Shown here in pieces: positions 51,111 to 59,634 of a DNA stretch of 64,000 nucleotides; the stretch's first letter is position 1, and every line of letters starts with the position of its first letter. This DNA comes from HIMB114 sp052048155. GTDB taxonomy: Bacteria; Pseudomonadota; Alphaproteobacteria; Pelagibacterales; Pelagibacteraceae. A model generated the notes under the pieces. It did no database searches. It was not told the DNA's origin and saw only the letters and a list, made by a program, of their open reading frames with translations. The DNA lies in NCBI RefSeq assembly GCF_052048155.1, contig NZ_JBNAIK010000001.1, positions 186,001-250,000 of the forward strand, read 5' to 3'. Made by a program: the position numbers and the translations under genes.

Positions 51111-51881
51111 TTATTTAATACCTAAAACATGGTGCATATTATATAAACCAGGTTTCTTGTTTGCTAACCATTTAGCGGCACCTATTGCGCCTTCTGCAAA
51201 TAAATCTCTTGAACGAGCCGTGTGTTGAATTTCTAATTTTTCCTGCTTATTTTCAAAAATTACAGAATGCGTTCCAGGAATTTTTCCTTTCCTTACAATA
51301 TAAAAATTTAGCTTATTAGATTTACCTTTTCCTTTTTTATTTAAAAATATTTTACCTTGTATTTGTTTTAGACTTTTAGATTTACCCTCTGCTACAGCAT
51401 GGCCTAGCATCAATGCAGTGCCTGATGGATAATCAATTTTTTTTATATGATGAGCATCATGAACTTCCATTTGGTAATCGCTCATAAACCCCTTTGATAA
51501 AATTTTTGATACAAATTGCATTAAATTAATACCAAGGCTCATATTACCAGATTGTAAAATTGCAATTTTTTTAGATGCTTTTTTTATTGCATCCCAATGT
51601 TTTTTTTGAAATCCAGTTGTTCCAATAATTACTTTTTTCTTATGTTTTACTGCCAGCTTCAATACTTCAAGAGTGCAATTTGGTCTTGTAAAATCTATGA
51701 CAACATTTGTACCTTTAAAAGCTGCATCTGTATTTTTTTGGTATTTAATCTTTCCCCTTTTAAATTCTTTATATTCAGTCGCGGAATATAATTTTAATTT
51801 TTTATCTTTTTGGGTCTGCTTAATAAGCAGCTGACCCATACGGCCTAAGCCGCCTGTAATTGTAATATTTATTTTTTTCAT
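51111..51881 (-). CDS. dapB: 4-hydroxy-tetrahydrodipicolinate reductase
   Basis: A 256-residue enzyme of lysine/diaminopimelate synthesis. The NAD(P) site is ITGGLGRMGQLL, with VVIDFTRP, IIGTTGF, and the catalytic/substrate loop VHDAHHIKKIDYPSGTAL (HH.KxDxPSGTA). It overlaps dnaJ by one base. The dapB-nth adjacency downstream of dnaKJ is typical for alphaproteobacteria. Confidence 0.97.
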   Translation of the reverse strand: MKKINITITGGLGRMGQLLIKQTQKDKKLKLYSATEYKEFKRGKIKYQKNTDAAFKGTNVVIDFTRPNCTLEVLKLAVKHKKKVIIGTTGFQKKHWDAIKKASKKIAILQSGNMSLGINLMQFVSKILSKGFMSDYQMEVHDAHHIKKIDYPSGTALMLGHAVAEGKSKSLKQIQGKIFLNKKGKGKSNKLNFYIVRKGKIPGTHSVIFENKQEKLEIQHTARSRDLFAEGAIGAAKWLANKKPGLYNMHHVLGIK

Positions 51882-53032
51882 TAATTAATGCTTTCCCAAA
51901 ATTTCTTTGCTTTTTTTATAAAACTTTGATTTTCAGGATTATTTTTAGAATCTTCTAAATCTTTAAACTTTTCAAGTAATTCTTTTTGTTCAGCATTTAA
52001 TGAAATTGGCGTTTCAACTTTAATTTGAAGATATAGGTCACCATACCCACCACCTCTTAACATTGGCATTCCTTTGTCTCTTAATCTTAATTGTTTTCCA
52101 GATTGCGTACCTGCTGGAATTTTTACTTTAGATCTTGATCCATCAATGTTTGGTACTTCAATTGATGTACCAAGAGCAGCATCTGCCAAAGAGACTGGAA
52201 GCTCGTAAAATAAATTTTCTTCTTCTCTCTCAAAGAGTTCATGCTTTCTAACCTGTATATAAACATATAAATCTCCATCTGCACCACCTTTAGAACCTGC
52301 CTCTCCTTTTCCAGATAGCCTAATTCTTGTTCCATCGTCTACACCCCTTGGAATTTGAATTGATAATGTCTTTTTCTTTTTCTGTGTTCCAAACCCACTA
52401 CAATCTTTGCATGGGCTTCCAACAACTTCTCCTTCACCTCTACAGTCAGGACAAGTTTGCTGAACTGTAAAAAATCCTTGCTGAGATCTGACCCTTCCAT
52501 CGCCTCCACAAGTTCCACATGTTTTTGGGTTTGAACCAGGTTTTGCGCCGCTTCCAGAACATGTTCCACATTTTTCAGCTGAGTTAATGTTAAAAGTAGT
52601 TTTTTTCCCTTGATAAGCTTCTTCTAATGAAACCTCTAAATTAATTTTTAAATCTGAACCTCTTCGACCTCTAGATTTCCTTCTTCCGCCACCTCTTCCT
52701 CTGCCAGATCCCATGAAGTCACCAAAAAAATCATCAAAGATATCTGAGAATGATCCAGAGTCGAAACCTCCAAAATCATTAAAGCCACCTTGACCACCAC
52801 CCATGTTTTCAAAAGCTGAATGACCAAATTGATCATAACTACTTTTTTTGTTGGGGTCCGATAAAATTTGATAAGCTTCTGTTGCGTCCTTAAATTTTGT
52901 CTCAGCTGCTTTGTCACCAGGATTTCTATCCGGGTGGTATTTCATTGCTAGTTTTCGGTAAGCGCTTTTGATTTCGTCTTTTGAGGCACTGCGGTTTACA
53001 CCTAATGTTTCATAATAATCCGCTTTAGACAT
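51881..53032 (-). CDS. dnaJ: Chaperone DnaJ
   Basis: 383 residues, type I. J-domain with HPD in MKYHPDRNPGDK (about 30-41), Gly/Phe-rich segment (about 75-125) unusually rich in Gly, Arg and Asp, four zinc repeats (CGTCSGSG, CGTCGGDG, CPDCRGEG, CKDCSGFG) and the C-terminal substrate domains. Delivers clients to DnaK. Start lies 34 bases after dnaK. Confidence 0.98.
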   Translation of the reverse strand: MSKADYYETLGVNRSASKDEIKSAYRKLAMKYHPDRNPGDKAAETKFKDATEAYQILSDPNKKSSYDQFGHSAFENMGGGQGGFNDFGGFDSGSFSDIFDDFFGDFMGSGRGRGGGRRKSRGRRGSDLKINLEVSLEEAYQGKKTTFNINSAEKCGTCSGSGAKPGSNPKTCGTCGGDGRVRSQQGFFTVQQTCPDCRGEGEVVGSPCKDCSGFGTQKKKKTLSIQIPRGVDDGTRIRLSGKGEAGSKGGADGDLYVYIQVRKHELFEREEENLFYELPVSLADAALGTSIEVPNIDGSRSKVKIPAGTQSGKQLRLRDKGMPMLRGGGYGDLYLQIKVETPISLNAEQKELLEKFKDLEDSKNNPENQSFIKKAKKFWESIN

Positions 53033-53048
53033 GCCTCAAAATCCTATC

Positions 53049-53066
53049 CGCTTAAAAATTTAAGCG
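53049..53066 (-). other. Hairpin between dnaK and dnaJ
   Basis: CGCTTAAA (53049-53056) and TTTAAGCG (53059-53066) form an 8-bp inverted repeat immediately after the dnaK stop. On the transcribed minus strand no U-tract follows, so it is likelier a processing, stability or partial attenuation element than a full terminator. Confidence 0.6.
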
Positions 53067-54992
53067 TTATTTTTTATCTTTATCGTCTTTAACTTCTTCG
53101 TACTCAGCATCAACTACATCTTCTTTTTTTTCAGATCCAGCATCTGCTTTTCCTTCAGCCCCTTGGCCTTGAGCTCCACCAGCCTTTGCTTGTTGCTCTT
53201 TATAAATTGCTTCACCAAGTTTCATTGATGATTGAACAAGGGTTTGAGTTTTTGCCTTTATATCTTCAACTTTGTCAGCTTTAATTGCATCTTTTAAATT
53301 TTGAAGATCAGTTTCGATAGTTTTTTTGTCAGCATCACTAATTTTACTACCGTGCTCTTTCAAACTTTTTTCTGTTGAAGCGACTAGAGCATCAGCTGAG
53401 TTTTTACTGTCAACTTCGTCTCTTTTCTTTTTGTCTGCTTCTTTATTGGCTTCGGCATCTTTAACCATTTTTTCAATTTCCTCATCTGATAATCCACCAG
53501 AAGCTTGAATTTGAATTTTCTGTTCTTTGCCTGTGCCTTTATCTTTTGCAGAAACACTTACGATTCCGTTAGCATCAATATCGAAAGTAACTTCAATTTG
53601 AGGAACACCTCTTGGCGCAGGTGGAATTCCAGTTAAATCAAATGTTCCGAGCAGTTTGTTATCCGCTGCCATTTCTCTTTCACCTTGGAAAACTCTTATA
53701 GAAACTGCTGGTTGGTTATCTTCTGCTGTAGAAAACACCTGACTTTTTTTAGTTGGGATTGTTGTATTTTTTGTAATTAGTTTAGTTACAACTCCACCCA
53801 AAGTTTCAATACCAAGTGATAAAGGCGTTACATCTAAAAGCAATACATCTTTAACATCACCTTGTAATACACCACCTTGAATAGCCGCACCCATGGCAAC
53901 AACTTCATCTGGGTTTACACTTTTACTAGGGTCTTTACCAAAAAAGTTTTTCACAGTTTCAACAACTTTTGGCATTCTTGTCATACCACCCACAAGAATT
54001 ACTTCACCAATCTCACCTGCAGAAAGACCTGCGTCTTTAAGAGCAGTTTTACATGGCTCAATTGTTCTTTCGATTAACTCAGCACAAAGTGACTCTAACT
54101 TCGCTCTAGTTAATTTAATATTTAAATGTTTTGGACCTGTTTTATCAGCAGTAATGAAAGGTAAATTTACTTCAGTTTGTGTAGATGAAGATAATTCAAT
54201 TTTAGCTTTTTCTGCTGCTTCTCTTAATCTTTGTAATGCTAATTTATCTTGTTTAAGATCTATTGCGTTATCTTTTTTAAACTCACTTGCTAGGTAGTCT
54301 ACTATTGTAGCATCAAAGTCTTCACCACCAAGTGTAGTATCACCATTTGTAGATTTAACTTCAAATACGCCATCACCCAGTTCTAAAATTGATACGTCAA
54401 ATGTACCGCCACCTAAATCGTACACAGCAACAGTTTTTGCATTCTTCTTATCTAATCCGTAAGCAAGCGCAGCAGCAGTTGGTTCGTTTATAATTCTTTC
54501 AACTTCAAGACCCGCGATTTTACCAGCATCTCTTGTTGCTTGTCTTTGAGAGTCGTTAAAATAAGCTGGAACGGTAATTACCGCTTTTTTAACTTCACTT
54601 CCTAAATGTTTTTCTGCTGTCTCTTTCATTTTTTGTAATACAAAAGCAGAGATCTGACTTGGTGAATATTTTTCACCTTTAGACTCCACCCAAGCATCAC
54701 CATTATCAGCAGCAATGACTTTGTAAGGAAGTCCTTCAATATCTTTTTTTACTGCCGCACCATCAAACTTTCTTCCAATTAATCTTTTTACTGCGTAGAA
54801 AGTATTTTCTGGGTTAGTTACGGCCTGTCTTTTAGCTGAAGCTCCAACTAATTTCTCTGCTTCTGTAAAAGCAACAACAGAAGGGGTTGTTCTAGCACCT
54901 TCAGTGTTTTCAATAACTTTAGCTTCTTTGCCATCCATGATGGCAACACACGAGTTTGTAGTTCCTAAATCAATTCCTATAATCTTTGACAT
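53067..54992 (-). CDS. dnaK: Chaperone DnaK (Hsp70)
   Basis: A 641-residue Hsp70. IIGIDLGTTNSCVAIMDG starts the ATPase domain, VYDLGGGTFDVSILELGDG and VILVGGMTRMPKVVE follow, the linker is DVLLLDVTPLSLGIETLGG near 390, and the lid ends in a Gly/Ala/Gln segment before VVDAEYEEVKDDKDKK. Ribosome binding site AAGGAG lies well placed before ATG. A textbook RpoH promoter precedes it. Confidence 0.99.
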   Translation of the reverse strand: MSKIIGIDLGTTNSCVAIMDGKEAKVIENTEGARTTPSVVAFTEAEKLVGASAKRQAVTNPENTFYAVKRLIGRKFDGAAVKKDIEGLPYKVIAADNGDAWVESKGEKYSPSQISAFVLQKMKETAEKHLGSEVKKAVITVPAYFNDSQRQATRDAGKIAGLEVERIINEPTAAALAYGLDKKNAKTVAVYDLGGGTFDVSILELGDGVFEVKSTNGDTTLGGEDFDATIVDYLASEFKKDNAIDLKQDKLALQRLREAAEKAKIELSSSTQTEVNLPFITADKTGPKHLNIKLTRAKLESLCAELIERTIEPCKTALKDAGLSAGEIGEVILVGGMTRMPKVVETVKNFFGKDPSKSVNPDEVVAMGAAIQGGVLQGDVKDVLLLDVTPLSLGIETLGGVVTKLITKNTTIPTKKSQVFSTAEDNQPAVSIRVFQGEREMAADNKLLGTFDLTGIPPAPRGVPQIEVTFDIDANGIVSVSAKDKGTGKEQKIQIQASGGLSDEEIEKMVKDAEANKEADKKKRDEVDSKNSADALVASTEKSLKEHGSKISDADKKTIETDLQNLKDAIKADKVEDIKAKTQTLVQSSMKLGEAIYKEQQAKAGGAQGQGAEGKADAGSEKKEDVVDAEYEEVKDDKDKK

Positions 54993-55025
54993 AATTCTTA
55001 AGTCTCCTTTTCTTTATTGAGATTG

Positions 55026-55053
55026 ATATGGGGATAGTTTTTGCTATTGCAAG
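55026..55053 (-). promoter_or_regulatory. RpoH (sigma-32) heat-shock promoter of dnaKJ
   Basis: On the minus strand CTTGCAA (55047-55053) and CCCCATAT (55026-55033) are separated by 13 bases, nearly identical to the sigma-32 consensus CTTGAAA-N13-CCCCATnT. Transcription would begin near 55019, giving a leader of about 27 bases that holds AAGGAG before the dnaK ATG. Confidence 0.88.
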
Positions 55054-55087
55054 ATAGAAAAAAAATTAATTTATTTTGAAAAAATGT

Positions 55088-55651
55088 CTATTTATCAGAC
55101 TTTTTTGATACATAAACCATAGAAGGTCTTAAAAGCCTATCATGCATTTGATAGCCTTTTTGCATTTCCTCAACTACGGTTCCTGGTGATTTATCGCTTT
55201 CCTTTTCACCAATGGCTTGGTGAAGGTTGGGGTCGAAAGGCTTATCCAAACAATCAATATATCTAATTGAATTTTTTTCGAGTGTACTTTGAAGTTCTTT
55301 TTCAATCATTTCGATACCACTTAAAATATTTTTAAATTCATCTGTTTTAAATTTTTCATCATTTTTAAATATTTGAAAAGCTCGGTCTAAATTGTCAGTC
55401 AAACCAAGTATTTGCTGTGCAAAGCTAAATGAACCATATTTTAAAATATCTTCTTTTTCTTGCTCGTGATTTTTTCTAAGATTTTGGTTTTCAGCTAGTA
55501 ATCTTAAATATTTATCATTTAAGTCATTTAACTTAACTTCAATATTATCTTCTAAATTTTCTTTAGCTTTCGTTGAGCGATCTTCGTCTTTACTATTTTC
55601 CTCAACTTTATTTTGATTTTCTTTTTTTATTTTGTCTTTATTGTCACTCAT
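55088..55651 (-). CDS. grpE: Nucleotide exchange factor GrpE
   Basis: 187 residues from ATG 55649-55651 (MSDNKDKIKK). A long charged coiled coil (about 30-100) is followed by the beta domain: LGLTDNLDRAFQIF, GIEMIEKELQSTLEKNSI, FDPNLHQAIGEKES, GTVVEEMQKGYQMHDRLLRPSMVYVS. Releases ADP from DnaK. The hrcA gene normally upstream in alphaproteobacteria is absent; rph follows divergently. Confidence 0.97.
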   Translation of the reverse strand: MSDNKDKIKKENQNKVEENSKDEDRSTKAKENLEDNIEVKLNDLNDKYLRLLAENQNLRKNHEQEKEDILKYGSFSFAQQILGLTDNLDRAFQIFKNDEKFKTDEFKNILSGIEMIEKELQSTLEKNSIRYIDCLDKPFDPNLHQAIGEKESDKSPGTVVEEMQKGYQMHDRLLRPSMVYVSKKSDK

Positions 55652-55705
55652 AATATTAATTGTTTGCATGCTATATAGTGATAGAATAATAAAATCCAAG
55701 ACTTT

Positions 55706-56419
55706 ATGAGAAATAATCGATCAAATACAGAATTAAGGCCTGTCGAAATTATACCCAATTATATTAATAATGCTGATGGTTCTTGTTTAATAAAGTTTGG
55801 AAATACTCATGTAATCTGCACAGCATCTTATGAAGATAAAGTCCCAAGATGGCTGAAGGGATCTGGAAAAGGCTGGGTTACTGCAGAGTATGGAATGTTA
55901 CCAAGATCAACTAATGAAAGAATGAGAAGAGAAGCATCTGCTGGAAAAATAGGTGGCAGAACATCTGAAATACAAAGATTAATTGGAAGATCTTTGAGAG
56001 CCAGTATTGATTTAAGTTTACTAGGTGAAAACTTAATAACGATCGATTGCGATGTGATACAGGCAGATGGAGGCACTAGAACAGCTTCTATAACTGGGGG
56101 ATTTGTGGCTTTGAATCAATGTGTTAAGATTTTACAAGATAAAAAACTCATTAATACCAACCCAATTAAAAATCATGTCGCTGCAATTAGTTGTGGAGTT
56201 GTAAATGGAGAGACCCTTGTAGACCTTGACTATAAAGAAGACAGTGGAGCAGATGTGGATGCTAATTTTGTTATAAATGAAAAAAACGAAATTATTGAAC
56301 TTCAGTTAACCGGTGAACAAACAACTTGTTCTGAAGAAAAATTAAACGAAATGTTAAAATTTTCTAAACAATCAATTCAATTGCTTATTCAAAAACAAAA
56401 AGAAGCTTTAAGTGCATAG
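55706..56419 (+). CDS. rph: Ribonuclease PH
   Basis: 237 residues. A phosphorolytic 3'-5' exoribonuclease that trims tRNA ends. RSNTELRPVEI at the start, GSCLIKFGNTHVICTAS, GWVTAEYGMLPRST, GRTSEIQRLIGRSLRA and QADGGTRTASITGGFVAL are family hallmarks. Eight-base overlap with rdgB. Confidence 0.98.
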   Translation: MRNNRSNTELRPVEIIPNYINNADGSCLIKFGNTHVICTASYEDKVPRWLKGSGKGWVTAEYGMLPRSTNERMRREASAGKIGGRTSEIQRLIGRSLRASIDLSLLGENLITIDCDVIQADGGTRTASITGGFVALNQCVKILQDKKLINTNPIKNHVAAISCGVVNGETLVDLDYKEDSGADVDANFVINEKNEIIELQLTGEQTTCSEEKLNEMLKFSKQSIQLLIQKQKEALSA

Positions 56420-57023
56420 ACTTTATCTATTAAAAAAAGTTCAAAAACTCTTATTAGCGACAAATAATCCTGGAAAATTTCGAGAATTAAAAGAAATTTT
56501 ACCAAAGAAAATAAAATACTTTAAGCCAAAAGACTTCAGGTTAAGAGAACCTATTGAAAATGGAAAAACATTTAAATCTAATGCAAAAATAAAATCTTTA
56601 TATGCTGCCAAAAGAACAGGTTTAGTTTGTATTTCTGATGATTCTGGACTTGAAGTAGATGCTTTAAGCAAAAAACCTGGAATATATTCTGCTAGGTGGG
56701 CAGGTCCTACAAAAAACTTTGATATAGCAATAAAAAAAGTTTTTAATTTATTAAATAAAAAAAAAAAACTAAATTCAAAAGCTAGATTTATATGTGCAAT
56801 TTCAATTGCATTTCCTGATGGTAAATCATTTGAGTTTCAAGGAAAAGTTGAAGGATATATTAGCTTTCCTGCAAGAGGGAAAAAGGGATTTGGTTACGAT
56901 CCAATATTCATTCCAAAAGGTGAAAAAAAAACTTTTGCTCAAATTGGTAAGTTAAAAAAAAACAAAATTTCACATCGATATGATGCTTTTGTGAAAATTA
57001 AAAAATATTTTAAATTTTCTTAA
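56412..57023 (+). CDS. rdgB: Non-canonical purine NTP pyrophosphatase (RdgB/HAM1)
   Basis: 203 residues from a GTG start at 56412; no better start precedes LLLATNNPGKFRELKEIL, the conserved N-terminus. SDDSGLEVDALSKKPGIYSARWAG holds the metal-binding acidic residues, and GKKGFGYDPIFIP and SHRYDAFVK close the active site. Removes dITP/XTP. The rph-rdgB order is common. Convergent overlap of 14 bases with the next gene. Confidence 0.96.
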   Translation: MHRLYLLKKVQKLLLATNNPGKFRELKEILPKKIKYFKPKDFRLREPIENGKTFKSNAKIKSLYAAKRTGLVCISDDSGLEVDALSKKPGIYSARWAGPTKNFDIAIKKVFNLLNKKKKLNSKARFICAISIAFPDGKSFEFQGKVEGYISFPARGKKGFGYDPIFIPKGEKKTFAQIGKLKKNKISHRYDAFVKIKKYFKFS

Positions 57024-58152
57024 ACCTTTTATTTTCAATTTTATATAAAATTAAATCTCTATCAGTTTTGTTTTCCTTGATAGTAAAATCTCCAGTTTTG
57101 CCTTTGTAAGTACCGTTAAACATGGAAGCCTTTAATTGTTGTTCTTTCGTTGAAAACCAAATAGCTGATGCGAGCGGTATAATATCGAATGATAAAGTTT
57201 CTAAATGATAAATATTTCTACCAAAATTTTTCTTATATTTTTGATTCAGTTCTTGGTAAGCATTCAAATTTATTGAGGGAAATATTAAGTTTTCTAAAGA
57301 TGGTTCTTTTAAATACTTATTATCAAACCATAGATTTAGAGTAACAAACTGTACATCTTTATAATTTGCATCATAAAAATCAAAATAGGAAATAGAAGAA
57401 ATCAGCTCATCATCAAAAGATGAGACAAAAACCTTTTTAAAATTTACTTTTTCTTTTGTGTCGTGTTTTTTCATCGACTCAATAAGTTTTTCATCAAGAT
57501 TATCTTCAATTTGTTCTAATTTTTTAATTTCTTCTAGATGCTTTTTATTTCTTTCTTCGTAATTGGTGACTTTTTTTGTTTGATTTCCTATATCTTTAAA
57601 ATCCTTATAAAAAACCACATCAGATGTTTTGGATTTGAATTTTTTACTTTTTTCTAAAACTTTTTTCGTAAATGAACTGTTGTCGCCAAAAAAAATAAAT
57701 TGCTCGTTATTTTGAAATAACTTAACCAAAGAATTTATCTGAGAACTAAGATTCACACCAAAATTAATTACATTTGGAAAAATATTTTCTTCTCTATTGC
57801 TATAAGAAATAAAAAGTTTTTCTTTAAATCCTTCTATATTTTTTATTTCATTTAGCGTGTCGTAAAAAATAGGACCAACAAACAGGTCGACCTTTTTATT
57901 CATGCCCTGTCTAAATGCATTAATTGCACCTGCTTTTGAACTTTGAGTATCAAGGGGTATGATTTTTATATTTAAATTCTCTAATTCAAATATTGTAATT
58001 AAAATACTTTGATAAATATTATTTCCTAATAACTCATGATCACCACTTAATGGTAAAATTGCTCCAATTTTTAATTCTGATTTAGAATAGGCTGCATTAT
58101 TTATTGTAAAGAAAAGAGAGCAAAAAATGACTATTTTAAATATTTTTTTCAT
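57010..58152 (-). CDS. Penicillin-binding protein activator (LpoA/LppC-like periplasmic-binding fold)
   Basis: 380 residues with a signal peptide (to about 23, no lipobox cysteine). ELKIGAILPLSGDHELLGNNIYQSILI is the type I periplasmic-binding-protein start, and VDLFVGPIFYDTLNEIK and the C-terminal GTYKGKTGDFTIKENKTDRDLILYKI agree with the LpoA/YraM C-terminal domain. Position next to rsmI matches the yraM-yraL pair. A charged insertion (about 190-235) is present. An amino-acid-ABC binding protein is the alternative, but no permease genes are near. Confidence 0.82.
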   Translation of the reverse strand: MKKIFKIVIFCSLFFTINNAAYSKSELKIGAILPLSGDHELLGNNIYQSILITIFELENLNIKIIPLDTQSSKAGAINAFRQGMNKKVDLFVGPIFYDTLNEIKNIEGFKEKLFISYSNREENIFPNVINFGVNLSSQINSLVKLFQNNEQFIFFGDNSSFTKKVLEKSKKFKSKTSDVVFYKDFKDIGNQTKKVTNYEERNKKHLEEIKKLEQIEDNLDEKLIESMKKHDTKEKVNFKKVFVSSFDDELISSISYFDFYDANYKDVQFVTLNLWFDNKYLKEPSLENLIFPSINLNAYQELNQKYKKNFGRNIYHLETLSFDIIPLASAIWFSTKEQQLKASMFNGTYKGKTGDFTIKENKTDRDLILYKIENKRFKKI

Positions 58153-58196
58153 TTTATTTCGAACAGTTATACATAATTATTATATTTGTTAAATTT

Positions 58197-59033
58197 ATGA
58201 ACATCCACAAAACAAAAATTGTACCTGCATTATATATTGTTTCTACACCAATTGGTAATCTTGGAGATATTTCAAAAAGGCAACAAGAAATATTGTCAGG
58301 TTCAGATTATATTTTGTGTGAAGATACGAGAGTAACATCCAAATTACTTAATTTTCTAAATATTAAAAAAAAATTAATTTCATATCATTCATTTAATGAA
58401 AAAAATAAAACTGATAAGTTAATAAATGATCTTAAAGAAAACAAAATTTTATCATTGGTATCTGATGCTGGAACACCAGCGCTAAGTGATCCGGGTCAGA
58501 TAATTATTTCAAAATGTCACGATGAGGGGATTAAGGTTATTCCAATACCTGGGCCATCAGCGATCACAGCTTCAATGTCTGCATCTGGTTTTAATGACAA
58601 TTTTTATTTTTGTGGATTTATGCCAAAAAAAAATAAGGAAATTGAAAATTATTTATTAAAGTTAAAACCAATCAAAGCATGTTTAGTTTTTTTTATGCCT
58701 GCAAGAGATTTAAGAAAAAATTCGGAATATTTGATAAAGTTTTTTAATAAAACAAAATTTTTCTTAGCTCGAGAAATAACTAAAGTTCACGAAACTTATA
58801 TTAGAGATGATATTAAAAATATAATTAATTACATTGATGATAATGACAAAGGTGAAATGACACTGATCATTGACAATTCTGCTTCAGAATTGAGCAAAGA
58901 TATTGATTTAGATAAAGAAATAAAACTTTTAATTGGAAAGATGAGCTCAAAAGATATTTCGGAATACTTATCAAAAAAACTAGAAATAAATAAAAAATCA
59001 ATTTATCAAAGAGTTATTGATCTAAATGACTAA
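58197..59033 (+). CDS. rsmI: 16S rRNA 2'-O-ribose C1402 methyltransferase
   Basis: 278 residues. Tetrapyrrole-methylase fold: ALYIVSTPIGNLGDISKRQQEIL, LCEDTRVTSKLL, LVSDAGTPALSDPGQIII, VIPIPGPSAITASMSASG. Modifies C1402 with SAM at the ribosomal P site. Divergent from the LpoA-like gene and overlapping the BON gene by eight bases; yraN that often follows is missing. Confidence 0.97.
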   Translation: MNIHKTKIVPALYIVSTPIGNLGDISKRQQEILSGSDYILCEDTRVTSKLLNFLNIKKKLISYHSFNEKNKTDKLINDLKENKILSLVSDAGTPALSDPGQIIISKCHDEGIKVIPIPGPSAITASMSASGFNDNFYFCGFMPKKNKEIENYLLKLKPIKACLVFFMPARDLRKNSEYLIKFFNKTKFFLAREITKVHETYIRDDIKNIINYIDDNDKGEMTLIIDNSASELSKDIDLDKEIKLLIGKMSSKDISEYLSKKLEINKKSIYQRVIDLND

Positions 59034-59634
59034 ATATTTTTTTTATTTTTTATTAACTCTATTGGTAAGCGCATGCGTTCCAGTTGTTGGAGTATCAACT
59101 ATAGGTATAATTAAAACTGGTGTTGAAGTTGCTGACGACCCCAGATCGTTAGGTAGAATTGTTGATGATAATGTTATTGAAAAAAAGTTTTTATATAAAA
59201 TTTCTCAAATTGATGAAAAATATTTGTTAAAAATTAAAGTTAATTCAATCGACGGAAGGTTTATTTTAAAAGGTAATGTCGAGACAATTGATGAAAAAAT
59301 TAAAATGACAAAAATTGCCTGGGAGACAAATGGAGTCAGATCAGTTGAAAATATTATTAAAGTAAACGATCAAAGTTCATTAACCGATAAAGCTAAAGAT
59401 TTATTAATTACTTCGCAATTTAAAGTAGCGCTAATTGCACATAAAGAGGTTAAATCGAATAATTTTAGTTTTACAACAATTAATAAGAATTTATATATTT
59501 TTGGAATTGCGAGATCTGAAGATGAGCGAAAAATTGTAATAAATGAAGCAAAGGCCGTTCAAGGAATAAAAGAAGTGATACCAAGCATTTTCTTAAAAGA
59601 AGATCTTGCTAATAATCAAAGAATAGCAAATTAG
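59026..59634 (+). CDS. BON-domain lipoprotein (DolP/YraP-like)
   Basis: 202 residues with signal peptide and lipobox LLVSACVP (Cys at about 17), then two BON domains (about 65-125 and 130-195): INSIDGRFILKGNVETIDEK and NLYIFGIARSEDERKIVINEA. DolP-like proteins sit at the outer membrane and support envelope integrity. The rsmI neighbour matches the yra cluster in other proteobacteria. Confidence 0.9.
   Translation: MTKYFFYFLLTLLVSACVPVVGVSTIGIIKTGVEVADDPRSLGRIVDDNVIEKKFLYKISQIDEKYLLKIKVNSIDGRFILKGNVETIDEKIKMTKIAWETNGVRSVENIIKVNDQSSLTDKAKDLLITSQFKVALIAHKEVKSNNFSFTTINKNLYIFGIARSEDERKIVINEAKAVQGIKEVIPSIFLKEDLANNQRIAN

Noticed and set aside
52648..52917. 89-codon frame inside dnaJ
   Set aside because: Overlaps the Gly-rich coding region of dnaJ in another frame on the same strand, with low-complexity Val/Glu content and no family resemblance.
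54993..55087. CIRCE (HrcA operator) before dnaK
   Set aside because: No TTAGCACTC inverted repeat is present.
55652..55705. RpoH promoter for grpE
   Set aside because: A CTTGGAT element exists on the minus strand but no CCCCAT-like -10 follows at the right distance; an ordinary sigma-70 type TTGGAT-N16-TATATA is equally possible.
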